Positions 13,635-28,302 of a DNA stretch of 64,000 bases are shown here, one piece after another (position 1 is the first letter of the stretch; each line of letters begins with the position of its first letter). The translations under genes and the position numbers were made by a program. The notes beneath the pieces are model-generated. The model was not told where the DNA came from. It saw nothing but the letters and a program-made list of their open reading frames with translations, and did no database searches. Origin of the DNA: Sebastes aleutianus (lineage: Eukaryota; Chordata; Actinopteri; Perciformes; Sebastidae); assembly GCA_916700875.1 (NCBI GenBank), contig CAKAKS010000001.1, positions 17,140,461 to 17,204,460 on the forward strand, in the 5' to 3' direction.

Positions 13635-14670
13635 TTTTTACCAAGCGGCAACCTCGGGTGCTGAGAAATGAAGCCAGTGTGGAAGTGCCAAAAACTGCAG
13701 TTCCTCAAATGTCCACTTGAGGATAGCTCCAAAAGCGAGTCGACCCCCATAGACCCTCATGTTAAAATGCCCAACTTTACATCAGAAAATGTTTAGAGCC
13801 TGGTACAAAAAATGGTTTTGGTCTCTATAGCTAACTTTGTTAGTGTACGGGGAGTCAATTTTCATATAACTCATCCGTTTAAGTTATATTAAGGCTTAAA
13901 GTTTGGCATAATTGAGGGCATGGGCGCTTTGAGTGACAGGTGGGTGCCGTACCAGGTCGCTAGCTGCGTCACCTGGCCCGCCTGAGCTCCACCCACAATC
14001 CACCCCTTTGCCCGTTTTTGGATTAGCTGTGAGTTAGGCTGTGTCGCTGCCAAGATGGTGACGGCCAGAGCCACCAAGCCGCCAGGAAGAGCGCTGGGCT
14101 GTGAAGCAAATTTCTGTAGTGGCCAAACGGTGGTACTACCACTTCCATGTCCATCACGTGATGCCATTGGCCCCAAGAAGACTTTTTCCTATAGAATTAC
14201 ATTGGGAAAGAGACATCCGTAATTCAGCGAACAATTGTTTTTGAGGTAAATCAACTTCCCAGTACGAACACTTGAATAGCCCTTATTTAAATCATTATGT
14301 CCTAAAAATTGTAAAATGCACTTATAGCCAAATCCAGAGTTATTTTCCTTCCTCTGTTCATGTGAATGAAACCCAGACAGAGGCTGGGATGAGGGCTGGG
14401 AGGCGGAGTTAAAGGAAACGCTACTGCGCCTGCTCTATGGGCCCAATGGATGCGGAGAAGATCGCCGGATGATCCGGGTACTTTATCACTCAGCAGTCGA
14501 GCCATTTTGGCTTCATGCGCCACTGAGCAACTCTCATAGGAATGAACGAGAGCCCGCGTACAATGCTGTATTCATGGGAGCCACCCATTTTGAGCTTCAC
14601 ATCAGCCCTCCGAAACCTATGGGTCACGTCATGGAGAATACGTCCATATTTTGTATTCTTTCCATTCATT
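13635..14670 (+). repeat. Composite repeat: outer family as at 2 kb, inner second family
   Basis: The left part (aatgaagccagtgtggaag, 'ccatagaccctcatg', 'gagtgacaggtgggtgcc', 'gccaagatggtgacggcc') and the right end ('caaacc'-like 'gaaacctatgggtcacgtca') match the family seen at 2053-2588. Between them, about 14075-14560 ('ggccaaacggtgg', 'cacttgaatagcccttattt', 'tctatgggcccaatggatgc') matches the inverted copy at 62035-62510. The simplest reading is an older element carrying a second one, or a composite family. Confidence 0.65.
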
Positions 14671-17600
14671 CTAGGGTTATTACCTTAAAACGACATTATG
14701 AAAACTCAAGCCCTCCCGGATCACGTCTATGCTTTGTCATTCATGTTTAGAATGCGAACAGCCTACAGTACTGTAGCTCCAGAGTAGCTTAAGGGAAGCT
14801 GTGGTGCTGTCAGACCAACGGTGGCAATGCTCTCACTATCTTGTAAGCGTCAAAGTCGCCCACATGAGAGATGAAGACAGCTACCTTCCTCAACACACAC
14901 AAACATACAGGCAATCAAGAAAATGCCTCAGGGCTGCAGACATGTGTAGTGTATCATCAAAAGTTCATTGAATCATCGTAATCTTGGGCTAAATCTCTTC
15001 ACTTGACGGATTAACTGGAATATCAAAGAACACAATGCAATATAACTAAACAGGGCTGATCAGGAGGCGCGATAGTGACTATGAATCCAGAGGAAGAGAG
15101 CGATAGAGAGACAGAGAGGGGAGGGAATGGGATCTGCTTCTTGCTCCCACTATTCCCCTCAAGGCGACGTCAGGATAAATCTTCTAAGGGATTATCCCAG
15201 CTACACAATGTTCTCTGTTCTGCCCATTGTATGCCTCTTTAAGCACAATTGATAAATTAGTTATTTATATTGTTGGATGGATGAAAGTCAAACACTGGAT
15301 TTTCTTTTGATTCCGCCGGTTTGGGAAGCATTACGAACAATGAGCTTGCGTGTGTTCTCCCCGTGCCAGATTCCTCTGAGTAAGACGTTCATGAATCTGT
15401 ATACGATTACAAATGGGAGTGGGGGAAACTTTAGCATGCCAGACGTTTGGCTTTTTATTTTTTTATTACCTAATTGTACCTTGCAGATTTGGTTTCCAAG
15501 TGCAGAACCGTCATCTGTGTTTCCAAGCTAAAGAAACGGCACTCAGCCAGCAGGAGTTAGACAATACTATGCAGTTGAGAGGCTCTGCTTGACTAACTTC
15601 AGTTCGCCTGCCAGCTCAATAGGGGCCCAAATCAGTCTTAAATGAGTTACACATGGGATCAGATATCTCTGTGGGAACCCTCCTGCTTTTAATTTAAGGT
15701 AAACTAATAGCTTCATTTATTTATAATTAGAAAAAAAAATAATATCCTGCTTTAAAACTGTATCATGTTATCCACTTTCAACTGGCAGCTCACTCTTCAA
15801 TAGTTCATGAATTTTAATTCATTTCGGTGGTTAGGCCAATCCCCCTGTTGTATGAAGCGACAGAGAGTTTTAGTCAAATTGAATTACCCTCTCTGTGTTT
15901 CACCGGTCTCACCCCCTGCCGTGCTCATTTCCCTCATCATTCTACTCCTCCTCCTCCCTTCCCTTTCTCTTTCCTTTCATTTTACCCTTCCTATGCTTCC
16001 TTATAACTTACTTATTTTGCTCATCGACTGCCTCTAGACAGCAGCAAGTTGTATGTCTGTGTTTTAACTCTGGTTGCCCCTAGCACATGTAAATGACTTT
16101 GGTACTAGATGTTTGATGAGAAAAGATGAAGAAAAAAATCCCTAAGTGCAAAATCAAACAGATAAGAGGCAGGAATTTTCACTTTGCTGGGGAATGTGTG
16201 TCTTGACATGCACCGCCTTTTATGTTTTTTCTTTTAAAGTAGTCAAGGACAGTTAGTTTTGGAGGCATTCTAATCTTGAATGTTAAGGATACATTTATGG
16301 GTTTCCATTTCTGCGACATAAAGTCTTTTTTTTTATGAGGAATCTTATAGAAGGAGAAGAGACATTGCTATAACTTTCACACTAAACCAAGCTGATGTGT
16401 AAAGGTTGGCCCTTGTGTTATCACCCAGTCCCATATGTGTGGCTCTGCACTCTGGAAATGGTCTACAGAGTGATCATACATACATAAGCAACCGGCCGCA
16501 GTCATATAATAAGAACCTGCTAGAGAGGAAATATCTCACATGCCGGGAAGTTGGTAGCTCAGTGCGTTTGAGGCTATACGGCCCATATGACCCACATTAC
16601 ACCAAGTCATTCAAATGACCTCTGAGGTGTTATCTCCAAAAGGCAAACATGGCAGCATTACTGCCTCCTCCTCCTTGCCAAGAATGCCAGAAAATATCTG
16701 ACTTTGCAAAGATCCAGTCCCGCTGCATCTGCAAATTCCCATTTTCAAGGTCAAATGTTGTATCGAGAATATGGGAGATAATGGTGTTACAATAAATTAC
16801 GGGAAGGCATCCCTTCCACAGTTCCAGACGAATAAATCGATGGTTTAACAGTCCTCGGTGATAAAAGGGGGGGGGACAATAACCTAACATGTCTTGTGTG
16901 GTGCGGACAGCAGCAACCTTGGCGAGATTTAGAAAGAGCATCGTGAACAAAAGGGATAAGATTTGGTGGGAGTTGAGGTTAAAGGTACGGTGAGTATAAG
17001 ATTAACGTTCAGATTATGAAATCTAAAAGGTTGAGAGGTTAGGATCCACCTTGTGATCCCTCTTAAGAGTCTGTTCTTAACTTCTGGTGTGGAGAACTTT
17101 GTCCTTCTCTGACCTGGATCATCAGCAGTAAACCCATTAGAAAGAGAACACCAGATGACAAATACCCCATGCAGGATCATGCTGAGTATTCATCTGCTAC
17201 ATTTGTCTGAGTGACAAAGCATTTCCTGCTGGCAGGGAGGGTCATCTTACAGGGTTACCACGCTTGTGGCCAATGGATACGTTCTGCACATAACTCACAA
17301 TTCTCTTGATTTCATTGACGATGTCCATCATCTATTAGTGTGGAAAAGAATGACCATCCATGGACACATCCATCCAAGCGAATCCCACAGAGGCTTAATT
17401 GACATTGAGACACTGGCGACCATTTCTTCCCAGCGTGCGTCTAAGGCCTGAGACGAGCGGTTGTACATTGACAAGTGGATAAAACTCCATAACTTAACCG
17501 GAGAGACTGGACACCCCTGGCAATCTCTTTGTTGTGTCTAAAAATAGTGAGTCCCAACGGTCTCTCTTGGAAAAAAAAAAAGCAGGCACACTTCATTATT

Positions 17601-19810
17601 TCATTATATCCTCCCCACTCTGATTTACATGCACACCAGAGGAAGAGTAATTTTTATCTGAGCGTTATGGCTGTAGCGAGGAGCTGTATGCGAGGATCCC
17701 CAGCAGAATAGCAAGACACAAAAACAAGCCAGAGATCCATTCAGTGCATCCCACCCTCAAGAGGCAGACATGATCTCATGTTATCCATGTTTCCCCCGAA
17801 GCACTAAGGCATATATGCATCATGTCAATGAGACCTGGACTCGGAAACTCTGCCTTTTCAGTTACCATGTTAAATAATGTATCAAGGAGACGAATGGAGT
17901 TTAATTTGAGACGGATTCACTGTTGCATCATCTTTTCTGATGCACTCAGCTTCATTCACTTGATGTTTTCTTTTGCCTGTACGTGATGCATACTTAAGTA
18001 CTTAGACGTATTTGCATATTCCCTAAGAAACGATGAATAATTCTTTATTCATCTCATTGCATTGACTCAATGACATTGCTCTGCATTACTGTGCACTTCC
18101 ATTGATAGTCGCCATTGAACTATCTGCGACCTCGGTGACTTTTCCTGTGTGCAGTCAGCACCCATAGCGAGTACATAGCAATATTGGACACACGAGTAGG
18201 AGCATGCTGTGCACCGTTCATCGATTACACTGCATATTGTTGTCCAGTCGCAAAACAAATGAGGCCAACTGAGGCGTAAAAACATGAGTCTTGTGGTCCA
18301 TATGTGAATGAGCTGGTTGCATTAAGAAAACGGTGTGTACTGTAGGAAGAAATACACTTGGCTACTTGTAGAGTTGAACTTTGATTTGTTACCAGGATTT
18401 TAAAGACCTTATGTCATGTAAGGAAGGAACAACATGTTTTCCTGCACCTCCCAGGACAATAAGGTACTAAAAACATCAGAGCCTGTTCTCGCAGGTGTAT
18501 TTAATCATCCTGACACTCTTCCCAAACATGTTATCAATGGCCAATGTTTGCATTGAGGAGGAATCCCACAAAAGACTCCCAGGAGATTTGCAGACATTGG
18601 TCGATGTGAGTCACCGGGGGGGTCAAACAAATGTGGTGTGCCTGGGTGACCTTAATCACTTCCAGGTTCATCCAGGCTCGGATTTCACTTGTGTGCCTTA
18701 TTTCAGGTCACTGCCTCAAAGTCAAAGTAGGGCACAGTCATTATCTGAGGGAGCATAACACAATCATCCACACAATACAATAAGGTCGGCACAATTCACT
18801 GAAGTGTTGTCCATTACCTCTGGGCTCGAACACGCGTGCTCCATCACAAGCAGCGCCTGTCTATATGTGTGGAGCATTGGTAATATATGTAGTGAATTTA
18901 TCTGCAATTCTCCTGGATGCCTGGGTCTTTCTCTTTTTGCTGAAAACAGAGAATGTAACCCCAATCACAGCAAAACACCAGCAAAGAAAAAACGATTTGG
19001 AGAGGACATAGTGGAAAATCCAGACTATAGTCTGAATGCATGGTCTCTTAGAAATAGAAAGAAGAAGAAAAAGAAACGATGATTAAGGACAAATGGGTTT
19101 ATGGTGTTCTGATCTAACTATTCCAATCACATTGGATTGGCTACAAATGCATTTATTGGAGACGAAGACCTTAAACTACGGTGATTGTGAAAGTGGTCGG
19201 AATCTTGTTTCATTGGTTTTACTTGTAAACGATAGCAGAGAAAGGGCAATAATCCTTACTCAGGAGAAATTGTAAATGAAGTCAGTTCTTTTAAAAAAAA
19301 GTTAGTTATCACCGAAGCATAACTACGACAGAGGCGTCTCAAGAGGTGTGTGGGAAGCACCGATTTCCATCAAAATTCATGGCGCAGCACGACGTGGAGC
19401 CCTTTCACTTCATAATGACTGTCTGACCAAACGAGCAACAAAGACCTCTGCAACAACCACAAAAAATAAACTGTCAAAATGACGTGTAATCTGGCTGACT
19501 GATCTTGGGAATGAGTTGCTGCTCTTTTTGAAGACTGCATGCACATACATTCTTTATGACCATCAGTGAATATCACACACATTATTTAAGAAGACTCTTC
19601 AAAAATAGATCTGATTCTATTATGCTTTCATGTTTCAGGCTCTAGCTATGCTTCCACTTTATTGTGGAATATGATCCCAGGCACTATCACTATATTTTTA
19701 CCTTACTACCAACTGTAGGCAACATGCTATTCAGTTAAAGGTGTTAAAGAAAGCAGAGCTGCTTATGATGGATAAAAAGTGATTAGGTTAAAACTTTGTT
19801 GAAAGTGTGC
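14671..19810. other. Non-coding, no gene recognised
   Basis: Mixed AT-rich unique-looking DNA with a TC-rich zone near 15.9-16.0 kb. Open frames up to 106 codons lack recognisable features. Confidence 0.5.
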
Positions 19811-20250
19811 TTTCCTACGAATGTCCAGCAACACATGACGCATGTGTCTTTTCAAAATAAACTTCTGTCTTCACAGGAAACAACAAAACTGCTTAGTTAG
19901 GTTTAGGAAAAGATCAACTTGGTTAGGCAACAAAAAAACGTAATTTTGAAAACTTAGTTAGGTTTAGAAAATATCATGATTTGGGTTAAAATAACGCCAG
20001 AAGTGGCGTAACTTAAATACGTAAGAGAACAAATAAATCAATGTTTACGTCTGGTTTCGCGGGTTACGAACACTGGTCTCCTAGGCAAAAGTCCAGTGTT
20101 TTTTAACCCGTCCACCCTGACCTCCTCCCTACATGGCGTTTAATGCTCTTTATACTTCTTAGTTCACGATTACGTGGATTACATACAAACTGATTTCATG
20201 GAATATATATGAATTACAGTGCATTACTTTTCGTATGTATAGCTACAAAC
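19811..20250 (+). repeat. 'gttaggtttagg' repeat, copy 1
   Basis: It contains repeated 'ttagttaggtttagg' and 'gatttgggttaaaata' units, then 'ggtctcctaggcaaaagtcc', 'acccgtccaccctgacctcc', and ends in 'agtgcattacttttc' and 'agctacaaac'. It aligns throughout with copy 2 in the same orientation about 570 bp to the right. No coding capacity is seen. Confidence 0.7.
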
Positions 20251-20379
20251 AACACAGTCTTGCAGCAGTTCATGAAATAGTCACAAAATGTAATCTATTT
20301 GATTTGTGTACATAGACACAAAGTTCCCTTTTTTTCGTGACACTCAGCACGACTTTCAACAACGTATTTTTCTTACGTT

Positions 20380-20860
20380 TTCCTACGAATGTATTTCAAA
20401 ATAAAACTACCTAGTTAGGTTTAGTAGTAGATCGACTTGGTTAGACTTAGGCAACAAAACTACTTAGTTAGGCTTAGGAAAAGATTGTGGTTTGGGTTTA
20501 AATAACACTGGAAATGGCGTAACTTAAGTATGGAAGTTACATGACAAAAACTACTTAGTTAGGTTTAGGAAAATATTGTGTTTTGGGTTAAAATATCTCC
20601 AAAAGTGCTGTAACTTTGGTACAGAAGTTATGTGACAAATAAGTCAACGTTGACTTCTGGTTTCATAAGGGGTACAAATATCGGTCTCCTCGGTAAAAGT
20701 CCCGTGTTTTTCAACCCACCCGTCCACCCCAACCTCCTCCCTAAGCGGCGATTGTCGCTTTTCATACTTCCTGGTTCACAATTACATGGAATACATACAA
20801 ATTAATTTTGTGGGATATATACGAATGACAGTGCATTACTTTTCCTAGGTAGAGCTACAA
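20380..20860 (+). repeat. 'gttaggtttagg' repeat, copy 2
   Basis: Same family and order of motifs as copy 1: 'ttcctacgaatgt', three 'ttaggttta/ttaggctta' units, 'gtctcctcggtaaaagtcc', 'acccgtccaccccaacctcc', 'agtgcattactttt' and 'agctacaaac'. The two copies are direct repeats. They have diverged, so the duplication or double insertion is not recent. Confidence 0.7.
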
Positions 20861-23800
20861 ACAGTCTATGAGAACAGCCTGTACAGATAGAGATCCAAGC
20901 CATTAGAGTGAGCTGTACACTGTGTGTTACCACTGACTAGCATTAGCTTTTTGTGGTTCACCATATATTATTCTCTGTTAATGGCTCTATGCATACCTCC
21001 AAGCTGATATGCAGTTTTTATACACATCTCAAGCACATGACATGCAGTGTATTTCTATTATGAGGAAGCACTTACATAGCACAGCACTTATGACAAGGAA
21101 AAAAAAGTGTAATTGCTGCATTAATCATAGCAAGTATGACACAAAGATATCAAACTGTGGATGTAGTTCCAATTATAACGTGTGACATTCGTGGGTCTCA
21201 TACAAACTGCTTTGAATGTAATCAGATATTCACATTTGAGTGTTTTTCAAGCATTCACTTTGAACCCCTTTTGCTTGTCACTGGATGAAGTGAGAGCACA
21301 GAAAGAAAATCAGCATGCCGCTGTGTACGTGTGGATTAACTTGCGCTGTGTACATGTTTGAGCGGGATACATTTGGGGCCTCTGCTTGTCTTTTGTGTTT
21401 CTGCCCCAGATTGAGCCTGACAGCCATGTACAATATCCTGTTATAGAACACAACTGCACAGACAAAGAGCGAAGGAAAAGCCATCAAATGCTTTGGCAAA
21501 ACAGTCCTTCCGTATGTGCAAACCTTTCCGCAGTCATCCTACTTATGTCATGGGAAGCTCTAATTAGTTAATGGGCTGATCTCATTAGACAAATGCTTTT
21601 GTTGCAGGTGTCCAGTCCAAGCTGAGGAGATTGCCAGAGGCATAAGGTTAGAGATGTGGGCTTAGAAAACCAACGTAAACGACTTAATAGCTTATATGCA
21701 GTCATGCTTACACACTGCATGTGATCAGAGGTATTGCATTTCTACGAAAATACATGATCCTGCATCTTGTAATGTCACAGTGAAATGCAGTCAGCTCTAG
21801 CAAATAAGAGATGTCTTGACATCTATTGTGATTTTCAGTATGAGCAACTGAAATAAGAGCAACTGGTTCTTTCTGTCTTTTTTTATTGTACAACGTAGAA
21901 GAGAAGGGGCTTGCCTCTGTCTGTAGTAAGAGGTCAGCACATTCACTGTTCAGTCTTGAAGTGTTACAGCTACCCTGGAGTAGATTTCCGGGTTCATAGT
22001 GTGAGTGTCATCACATTGAGGAATAGGGCAGCTTCAAACGCGAGTACTTATGGCGATACCACTCATGGGATGTCTTCTCGCGGCTGGTTATGGCATGTCC
22101 ACTGCGCCGGCACAGGGGGTGTTTGAAATGCAGTGATTAGCGCAGTGTCCAGATAATTTCAACAGGGTTTGCAATGGGACTAATCAGGAATTAAGAGTCG
22201 GCATCTACTTTAAATCGCCTTCTTTACGCATTCGTGAGGGGATACTGTCAGGATGGAAAAAGGCAATTGTCTGCGGCCTCCCGATTATCCCCTGCAAAAG
22301 CCTATAATCTGGCTGAAAGTACTTAAAGAGTCAAGCAGCAAAATAAACAACATTGATTATCATCCCACTGTTCTTTTTTTTTTTTTTTTCGAGGTGGACC
22401 ATGCAGAGAGGGAGGGGGGTGTTGGAGGCTAAGGTTGCGCCTTCCCCCGTCAGCGCCATCTGCTTGGGCAAATGTTAAGGCAGGCTAAATACCCCCTGAG
22501 TCCTCTGTTCAAACCAGATTATCAGCTATTCTAAGGAGGCGGACGAGCATCTTATCATCTCCCAATCTCTTTTACAAAAGCAAATCAAGAATTCGGGTGA
22601 AGGATTACCAGGATTAGGGAGGAGACAGACATGGACCTCCTTGGACAATGTCTTAAGTTGTTGCTTTTCAGTCTGGCCACCTTCAGCATGCAAACATGCA
22701 ACAACTGCACGACATTACCCTTAATTCTCTGGATCTAAAACACCACTTTCAGGAATGGTTGTGATAAATGGTATACAGTTAACATTTTGCCACACAATAC
22801 ATCTAATATAACACTGCAGCGTTCAATTGCTTTCATTTATGACTGTTGGATCTCATTTAGTCATGGAGCTCAGTTCAGAAAAGAGCCGCTGCTCTGCAAT
22901 ATTGACAGCATCACATAGTGTTGAACAATGACCCACAGTGGGACGTGGCTGGGGTTGAAAACTGCATTTATTAGCCCCAACAGCATGATTGATTGCTGGA
23001 CAGGGTTTCCACTGTATGCTTCAAAGAGGATAAAATGAGGGCAAAATTTCAATGCAAATAGCCTCTATGTGGCTGTTGCAGATGTCCACAGAATGCTGAT
23101 GCACCTGGCAGCTAAAATACATGTTGCCTTCTCTTTACTGTATTTGGTTTTGTGCTCGGGGGGATTAGTGTTAAATCTGCACGGGCAAAACTAAGGTTGA
23201 AACCTTGTGATCGCTTCAAAGAGGGGTGGGGGAAACGGGGGGGAGCGGGCGTCTCCTAAAGAACGCTTGTAAAGCTCACTTATCCCTCCTGTAACAACTG
23301 GAGTAACATACATACAACGAAACAATCAAGCTCTGACAAAGCCATGCCACATCTCCAAAACATTTTGCGTGCCTGTCAATCGCGAGGACATTACTAATCC
23401 TACACGAACGATCATGGCGGATTTCTCTACCTGGGATATTTTTAGGGAAGACAGAGACAGCCAGTCCTGCAGGCGCACCAGTAAACCATATGCTCCTCTC
23501 ACACTATCGGCGACTACTGTTTTAGATCACACTTTTAACAAGGAACAAACAATTGTACAAGCAATCGATGTTCCTCAGATCCCCGCTCCACAGTCACACC
23601 TCGTTTAATCAACAGAATTGTTTTCAATGAAAACAATCTCCGGGCTGTAGAGCTACTCAGTGTCTCAGAAAGAACCACTCGGCGGGCTTCCACACTGATT
23701 TGATTGTTGCACACACAAAGGTAGCTAGACCACCGCGGCTATGGGGGATGATTGAATTATTCAGTTTGGCAGAGATTTGGCAGCAATTGTGAGGAGTGTT

Positions 23801-24565
23801 GCCTTGAGTGGAGTGCAACAGAAAGACAGCATCTTCTTGTTTCCTGCACCACTGCACAGCACATGCATAAATAGCCCCTGCTTAGACAGTCAGTACTGCT
23901 TCAGGACAACTTCACATCATAGCCTGAACATGCTCGCTGCTTGGCTAATTGACCTGCACCTCCCCATAGACGCCTTTAGCATCAATTGAACAATTTAAAG
24001 CATTTATCATATTTATATTTCAACTTGTAAATGAGAGGCATGGTTTTTAGTAGGAGTACGAAATACCAAAATACAACTTCCATGTTTAAGGCATCTTTAT
24101 GTATCTGATGTCAACACTTAAAATACACAGATGTGCTAGGATATTATGAAGGCATGAGTGGCTGTCAAAATCATCAAATGTATAACTTATAAAGAAGCAG
24201 AAACACATTCAAACAGACTTTCAAACACTGATTTCAATGTAATCTTATCCCCGCTCGTCATATTTTGCCGCTTGGGGAGAAGCCCCCGGCGGCTTTTGCT
24301 TAGTATCTTGAAGCAGAGGTTTCGTGCGTGGTTAACGTTGTGAAACAGTTGTGGTTAAAGCTTGAATTGAAAATGTAAAAAGTATGTTGCAGAACTGTAA
24401 TAAGCCCATCCAATCTTTTCATTTGGCCCAAATGTAATGATTGGATGGCCTACCTATCTGCCTGCGCTCACTCTACCTGTGCACTCATTGTGCGTCACAA
24501 ATTAACATTCATAATGATAATTTTGGGAGAGTGGCTTTGGAGGGAGGTCTGAAGGGACGGACCGT
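20861..24565. other. Non-coding, no gene recognised
   Basis: Unique-looking DNA with a poly-T run at about 22374-22390 and a G-rich tract near 23.2 kb. No exon or RNA gene is recognised. Confidence 0.5.
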
Positions 24566-24654
24566 CAGTGTTGCAGACTGGGCAACTTTCTCACTAGATT
24601 TAGTGACTTCTGGAGCTAGTGCTGCTAGTCATTGGAAAAGAGTTGGCAACGCTG
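24566..24654. repeat. Short sequence with hAT-like inverted ends
   Basis: It begins CAGTGTTGC and ends GTTGGCAACGCTG, whose complement is CAGCGTTGCCAAC. This pair resembles hAT termini and the ends of the element at 54679-55405. No 8-bp duplication flanks it, so it may be an internally deleted remnant or chance. Confidence 0.25.
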
Positions 24655-24749
24655 CTGGGCTGGATTTTTCAGTTAAATCTTTTTTTTAAATCTGGCTTAC
24701 TCTTGCTCATTTCTCAACATTAAAGACCCTAACTTTAATATTGTAACAC

Positions 24750-25020
24750 ATGGTTACATGTTCGGTTAGGTTTAGGCAACAAAATAATTGGTTTTAGGTT
24801 TAGAAAACATCATCGCTGGGCTTAAAATAAGTAACCTAAGTTAAGCTACGGATAACGTCATGTGAGGTAGCGTCATATGATATAAAGTTGTCAGCAAAAA
24901 TAACTCAACTTTTGGTTTCACACGGGACAAGAATGCCAGTCCCTTGATCGGCCCTTCCTCTCACCCTTAGTGGACTTTCTCGCTCTTAATACAACGTCCG
25001 TTGCTCTGAGAGTCTAATAC
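24750..25020 (+). repeat. Diverged relative of the 'gttaggtttagg' repeats
   Basis: The motifs 'cggttaggtttaggcaac', 'gctgggcttaaaataa' and 'tttggtttcacacgggac' occur in the same order as in the copies near 20 kb, but overall similarity is lower and the tail differs. Confidence 0.5.
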
Positions 25021-28000
25021 TGATGAAGATGGTTTTACATTGGACTTAGTTGAAAGCCCGGTTCTTCTACTACAAACAATAAAGTGTGCCTTGTGTGTTG
25101 GTATGAAAACGCCACAGATCACAGTCCAATCGTTGTTTTTTTACGCCATGGTAGTGCGTCCAGGCTGCTGATTTCATACAATTTTAGAGAAATGTTGTAA
25201 AACACCTTTAGTGGTGCTCAGATAACTGAATGCACACTGCTTTTCAAAAGTTAGCACTTTTATTTAAACGATCTGCAATCTTGAATTGTCATTCTATACC
25301 ATCTGCAGCAAATGACTGCGATCTCAGCGGAGAATGAGACTTGTAAAATCAATGTAATGTGAAGGAAAAAATGGGTTTCGCCATCAGCTCCTTTGTTATC
25401 CGCATGGATAACGAATAGGTTCTAGTTTTATGTTACATTTATCAGAGGGGAAGGATTGATAACAGGGGTGAGGGACTGATTGTACTGATTATACTGATTC
25501 TCAAGGTTGTGGAAAGTCACGGAGCTTTTACCTCTGCCCCTTTATTTTCACAATGACAAACTTTATATGTGGTTTCTGATCCATCATATTATTCATAACT
25601 GATAATAAACGTGAATGCTCGATAACTGCAGCGCATCTAAAGGTTTTATATTACAGGAAACTGCTGTGTAAAACAAGACTTTACTGAAAAAGCCCGATAG
25701 CCATGCTATGAATGGTGAAATAAAGAAGTCGAGAAAAAAAAGGGAGAAAAAAAAATTACAATTAATGAAGACCATATGGATAGCCTCACCAGCACAGCAC
25801 AATGAATTGCTTTGTGTGTCTGTATATGTTGCTCCATCGGCAGACATATCATTGCATTAAATGTAATCAAACTTACTACATATAACTAGCTTCCTGGCCT
25901 GTTAGATGAAATTGAATACTGCGTCCTCATAAATCATGAATCGATATGTCAGCAAAGAAACTCTGGAATCACTTCCCTCAGTGACATACTGTAACACGAC
26001 CACGGGACAACCTTTAAAAGTCATTTTATAGATGGTAAAAATCTCCGGGAATGCACTTAAATGTGAGCTGACCAAAATCACAAGCGCACGCTGAGACCCG
26101 TAACAAGTGCACATTTCTGTGGGAAGAGAGGAGCAACAAACTGGTCCAAGGACGAAGATATTTTCTGTTATAAACCAGACCGGCAACTGCTGCTTCCACT
26201 AAATCATCCCTTCTTTCTCACCTTTGACTTTGCACTCCGAAGCAGAGGAAAAATCCATTTATCGCCTACTCTGTCTTCATGCACAAATGTTAAGACTCAT
26301 TAATGCTGTGGCTTTGTTGCAGTTTTTTTTAATTATTTATCTATGGCTCATTTGAAAACATTTCATTACTTAATTATGCATAACACGGAAAATCAAATCC
26401 TTATTTATCTAGCTCAAAGAGATACAACTACCTTATGATCTACCCGAGCTCTGTGTTTTTAAAGTAAGAGAACGAGGCGTTTAGCAGGTTTACATTCATC
26501 TATTAATAGAAGGCTGACATTTATGCACTCTCCATACGAGAATGCTCTTCTCGACTGTGCACCATTTTCTCAAATCACCAAGGACACTTTCCCCGAGGGA
26601 ACTGATTAGCTCTTTCTCAGTTTTAAAATATGAAGTAACTTTGATAAGCAATTAAACATTTTCTGTTGTCTCCACTCTGGCTGTTGTTTTATGCCTTTCA
26701 AGTCTGTATTTTTGGATCAAATCCGCATAAACAGCGCACAACACAATGTTAGGGCGGCGGTTATTGCACCCTCCAGCATCAATCTTCCTCTCAGATGTGT
26801 AAAACCCTGTGTTTGTGTATTACTGTACATCATAATAGCAGGGTTATCATTATCAAATGATCATTATCAGCTCTCATGGAGGAGAACCAAAAAAAAAAAA
26901 AGTGTTGTTCCAAAAAAAGCTTTTTCTTCTGCTGTTTTCTGTCTGTGCACTTCAAAGGATGTGCTCTGAATTTCCATAACTTTTTATCTGTAATCTGTTC
27001 CTAATGAGCGATGTATATCTAAACCATTTCTTCGACTCCGTCTCCTAGTTGAGCGCTATATTGTTGCAAAATATAGAAGAAAAGGAGGTATGGGCAGATT
27101 TTCTATCGCTGAAATGAGCCAATTAATGGTGTCCAAACCAACACAGCCACACACACGTCTACAGGCCACAGCCTGTTTGACATACACTATATGCTCCTGG
27201 CTAACTGTACTGGATATGAGGAAAAACAAATGATTATTCTACAACATGTGTTTTGCCTCATTCTACTTTTATTGTTCAGTATAATGTGCAGAAAGCCGAA
27301 CTGACTGAGTGATAATATTAGATGCTCAAAACAATGAACAAGAAGAGTCGTCAAAAATGTGCAATACAATGCAAAAAGACTTTAATAAATTTCAGAAGCG
27401 CACACATACATAAACAAAACATTTACAGTTTTCTCCACACTGGCAAATCAAAGTCAATTACAAAGATCATGTAAGGTGCATATTGTACTTCACATTGAAT
27501 AAAAGTGAGGTTGTCTGTCTCCCTTACAAGGACAAAAGGCTCTCCCCATGTATAAGTATTTTTTTTTTCTTCTTTTCCCCCCAAAGATCAGGCAAATCTA
27601 ATCATAACACAGTGCTAGGATGCTATGTATACTTCATACTGTGGCTCCTACGCAGTAGTGAATACATTTGATACCATAATTACATGAATATACCTCCTTT
27701 CGATAATAACAACCTGCCTCACACAAAGAGGCAACGCACATAAAATTAAAAGCTTTAAAATAGACATAGTCTGCAGAACCGTGGACGTATTAAGACTGGA
27801 ACAAAATCAAAAAGGCTTCCAGTCTGTGCGGTAATTTCATTTATCTATATATAGTCTCTCACAAGAGGGGAAACAGCCTCTGGTCCAGTCCATCTGTACA
27901 ATTGAAAACACAGGCTATGTCTATTTTAATGACTCTAATTCTATGGTTATATGTATGTACTGTATGTCTTTTATGCCTTACCTATCAAAGCAGTCTGTAG

Positions 28001-28302
28001 CTTACCAATTAACAGGACTATTGAACAACAATGCTGCTAACCCATCAAGCCATTTACTGGTGTATACTGTAGAAATGATTCTAGTCAGGACGTACTGTAC
28101 CATAATGATTCTATAGGTGTAGAAACAGTAGAAGCAAAAGGATGCTCTGAACAAAACGCCTAAGAAGTAGTAAGTGCACCGTAGTGGATTTTCTGTCAAA
28201 TGTTAACTTATTGCTGTTTTTTAAAACTGAAGCCTGGATTACCTTTTTTTCATTTTGGTGTTCGATGTTCTCCTCAAGTCAAGTCGTTTTTTTTTCGCTT
28301 AA
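25021..28302. other. Non-coding, no gene recognised
   Basis: AT-rich DNA with several A or T homopolymers (near 25740, 26890 and 27560). No gene or clear repeat family is recognised. Confidence 0.5.

Noticed and set aside
20060..20115. tRNA-like words ('ggtctcctaggcaaaagtcc')
   Set aside because: No complete cloverleaf or box A/box B spacing; the words recur as part of the 'gttaggtttagg' repeat.
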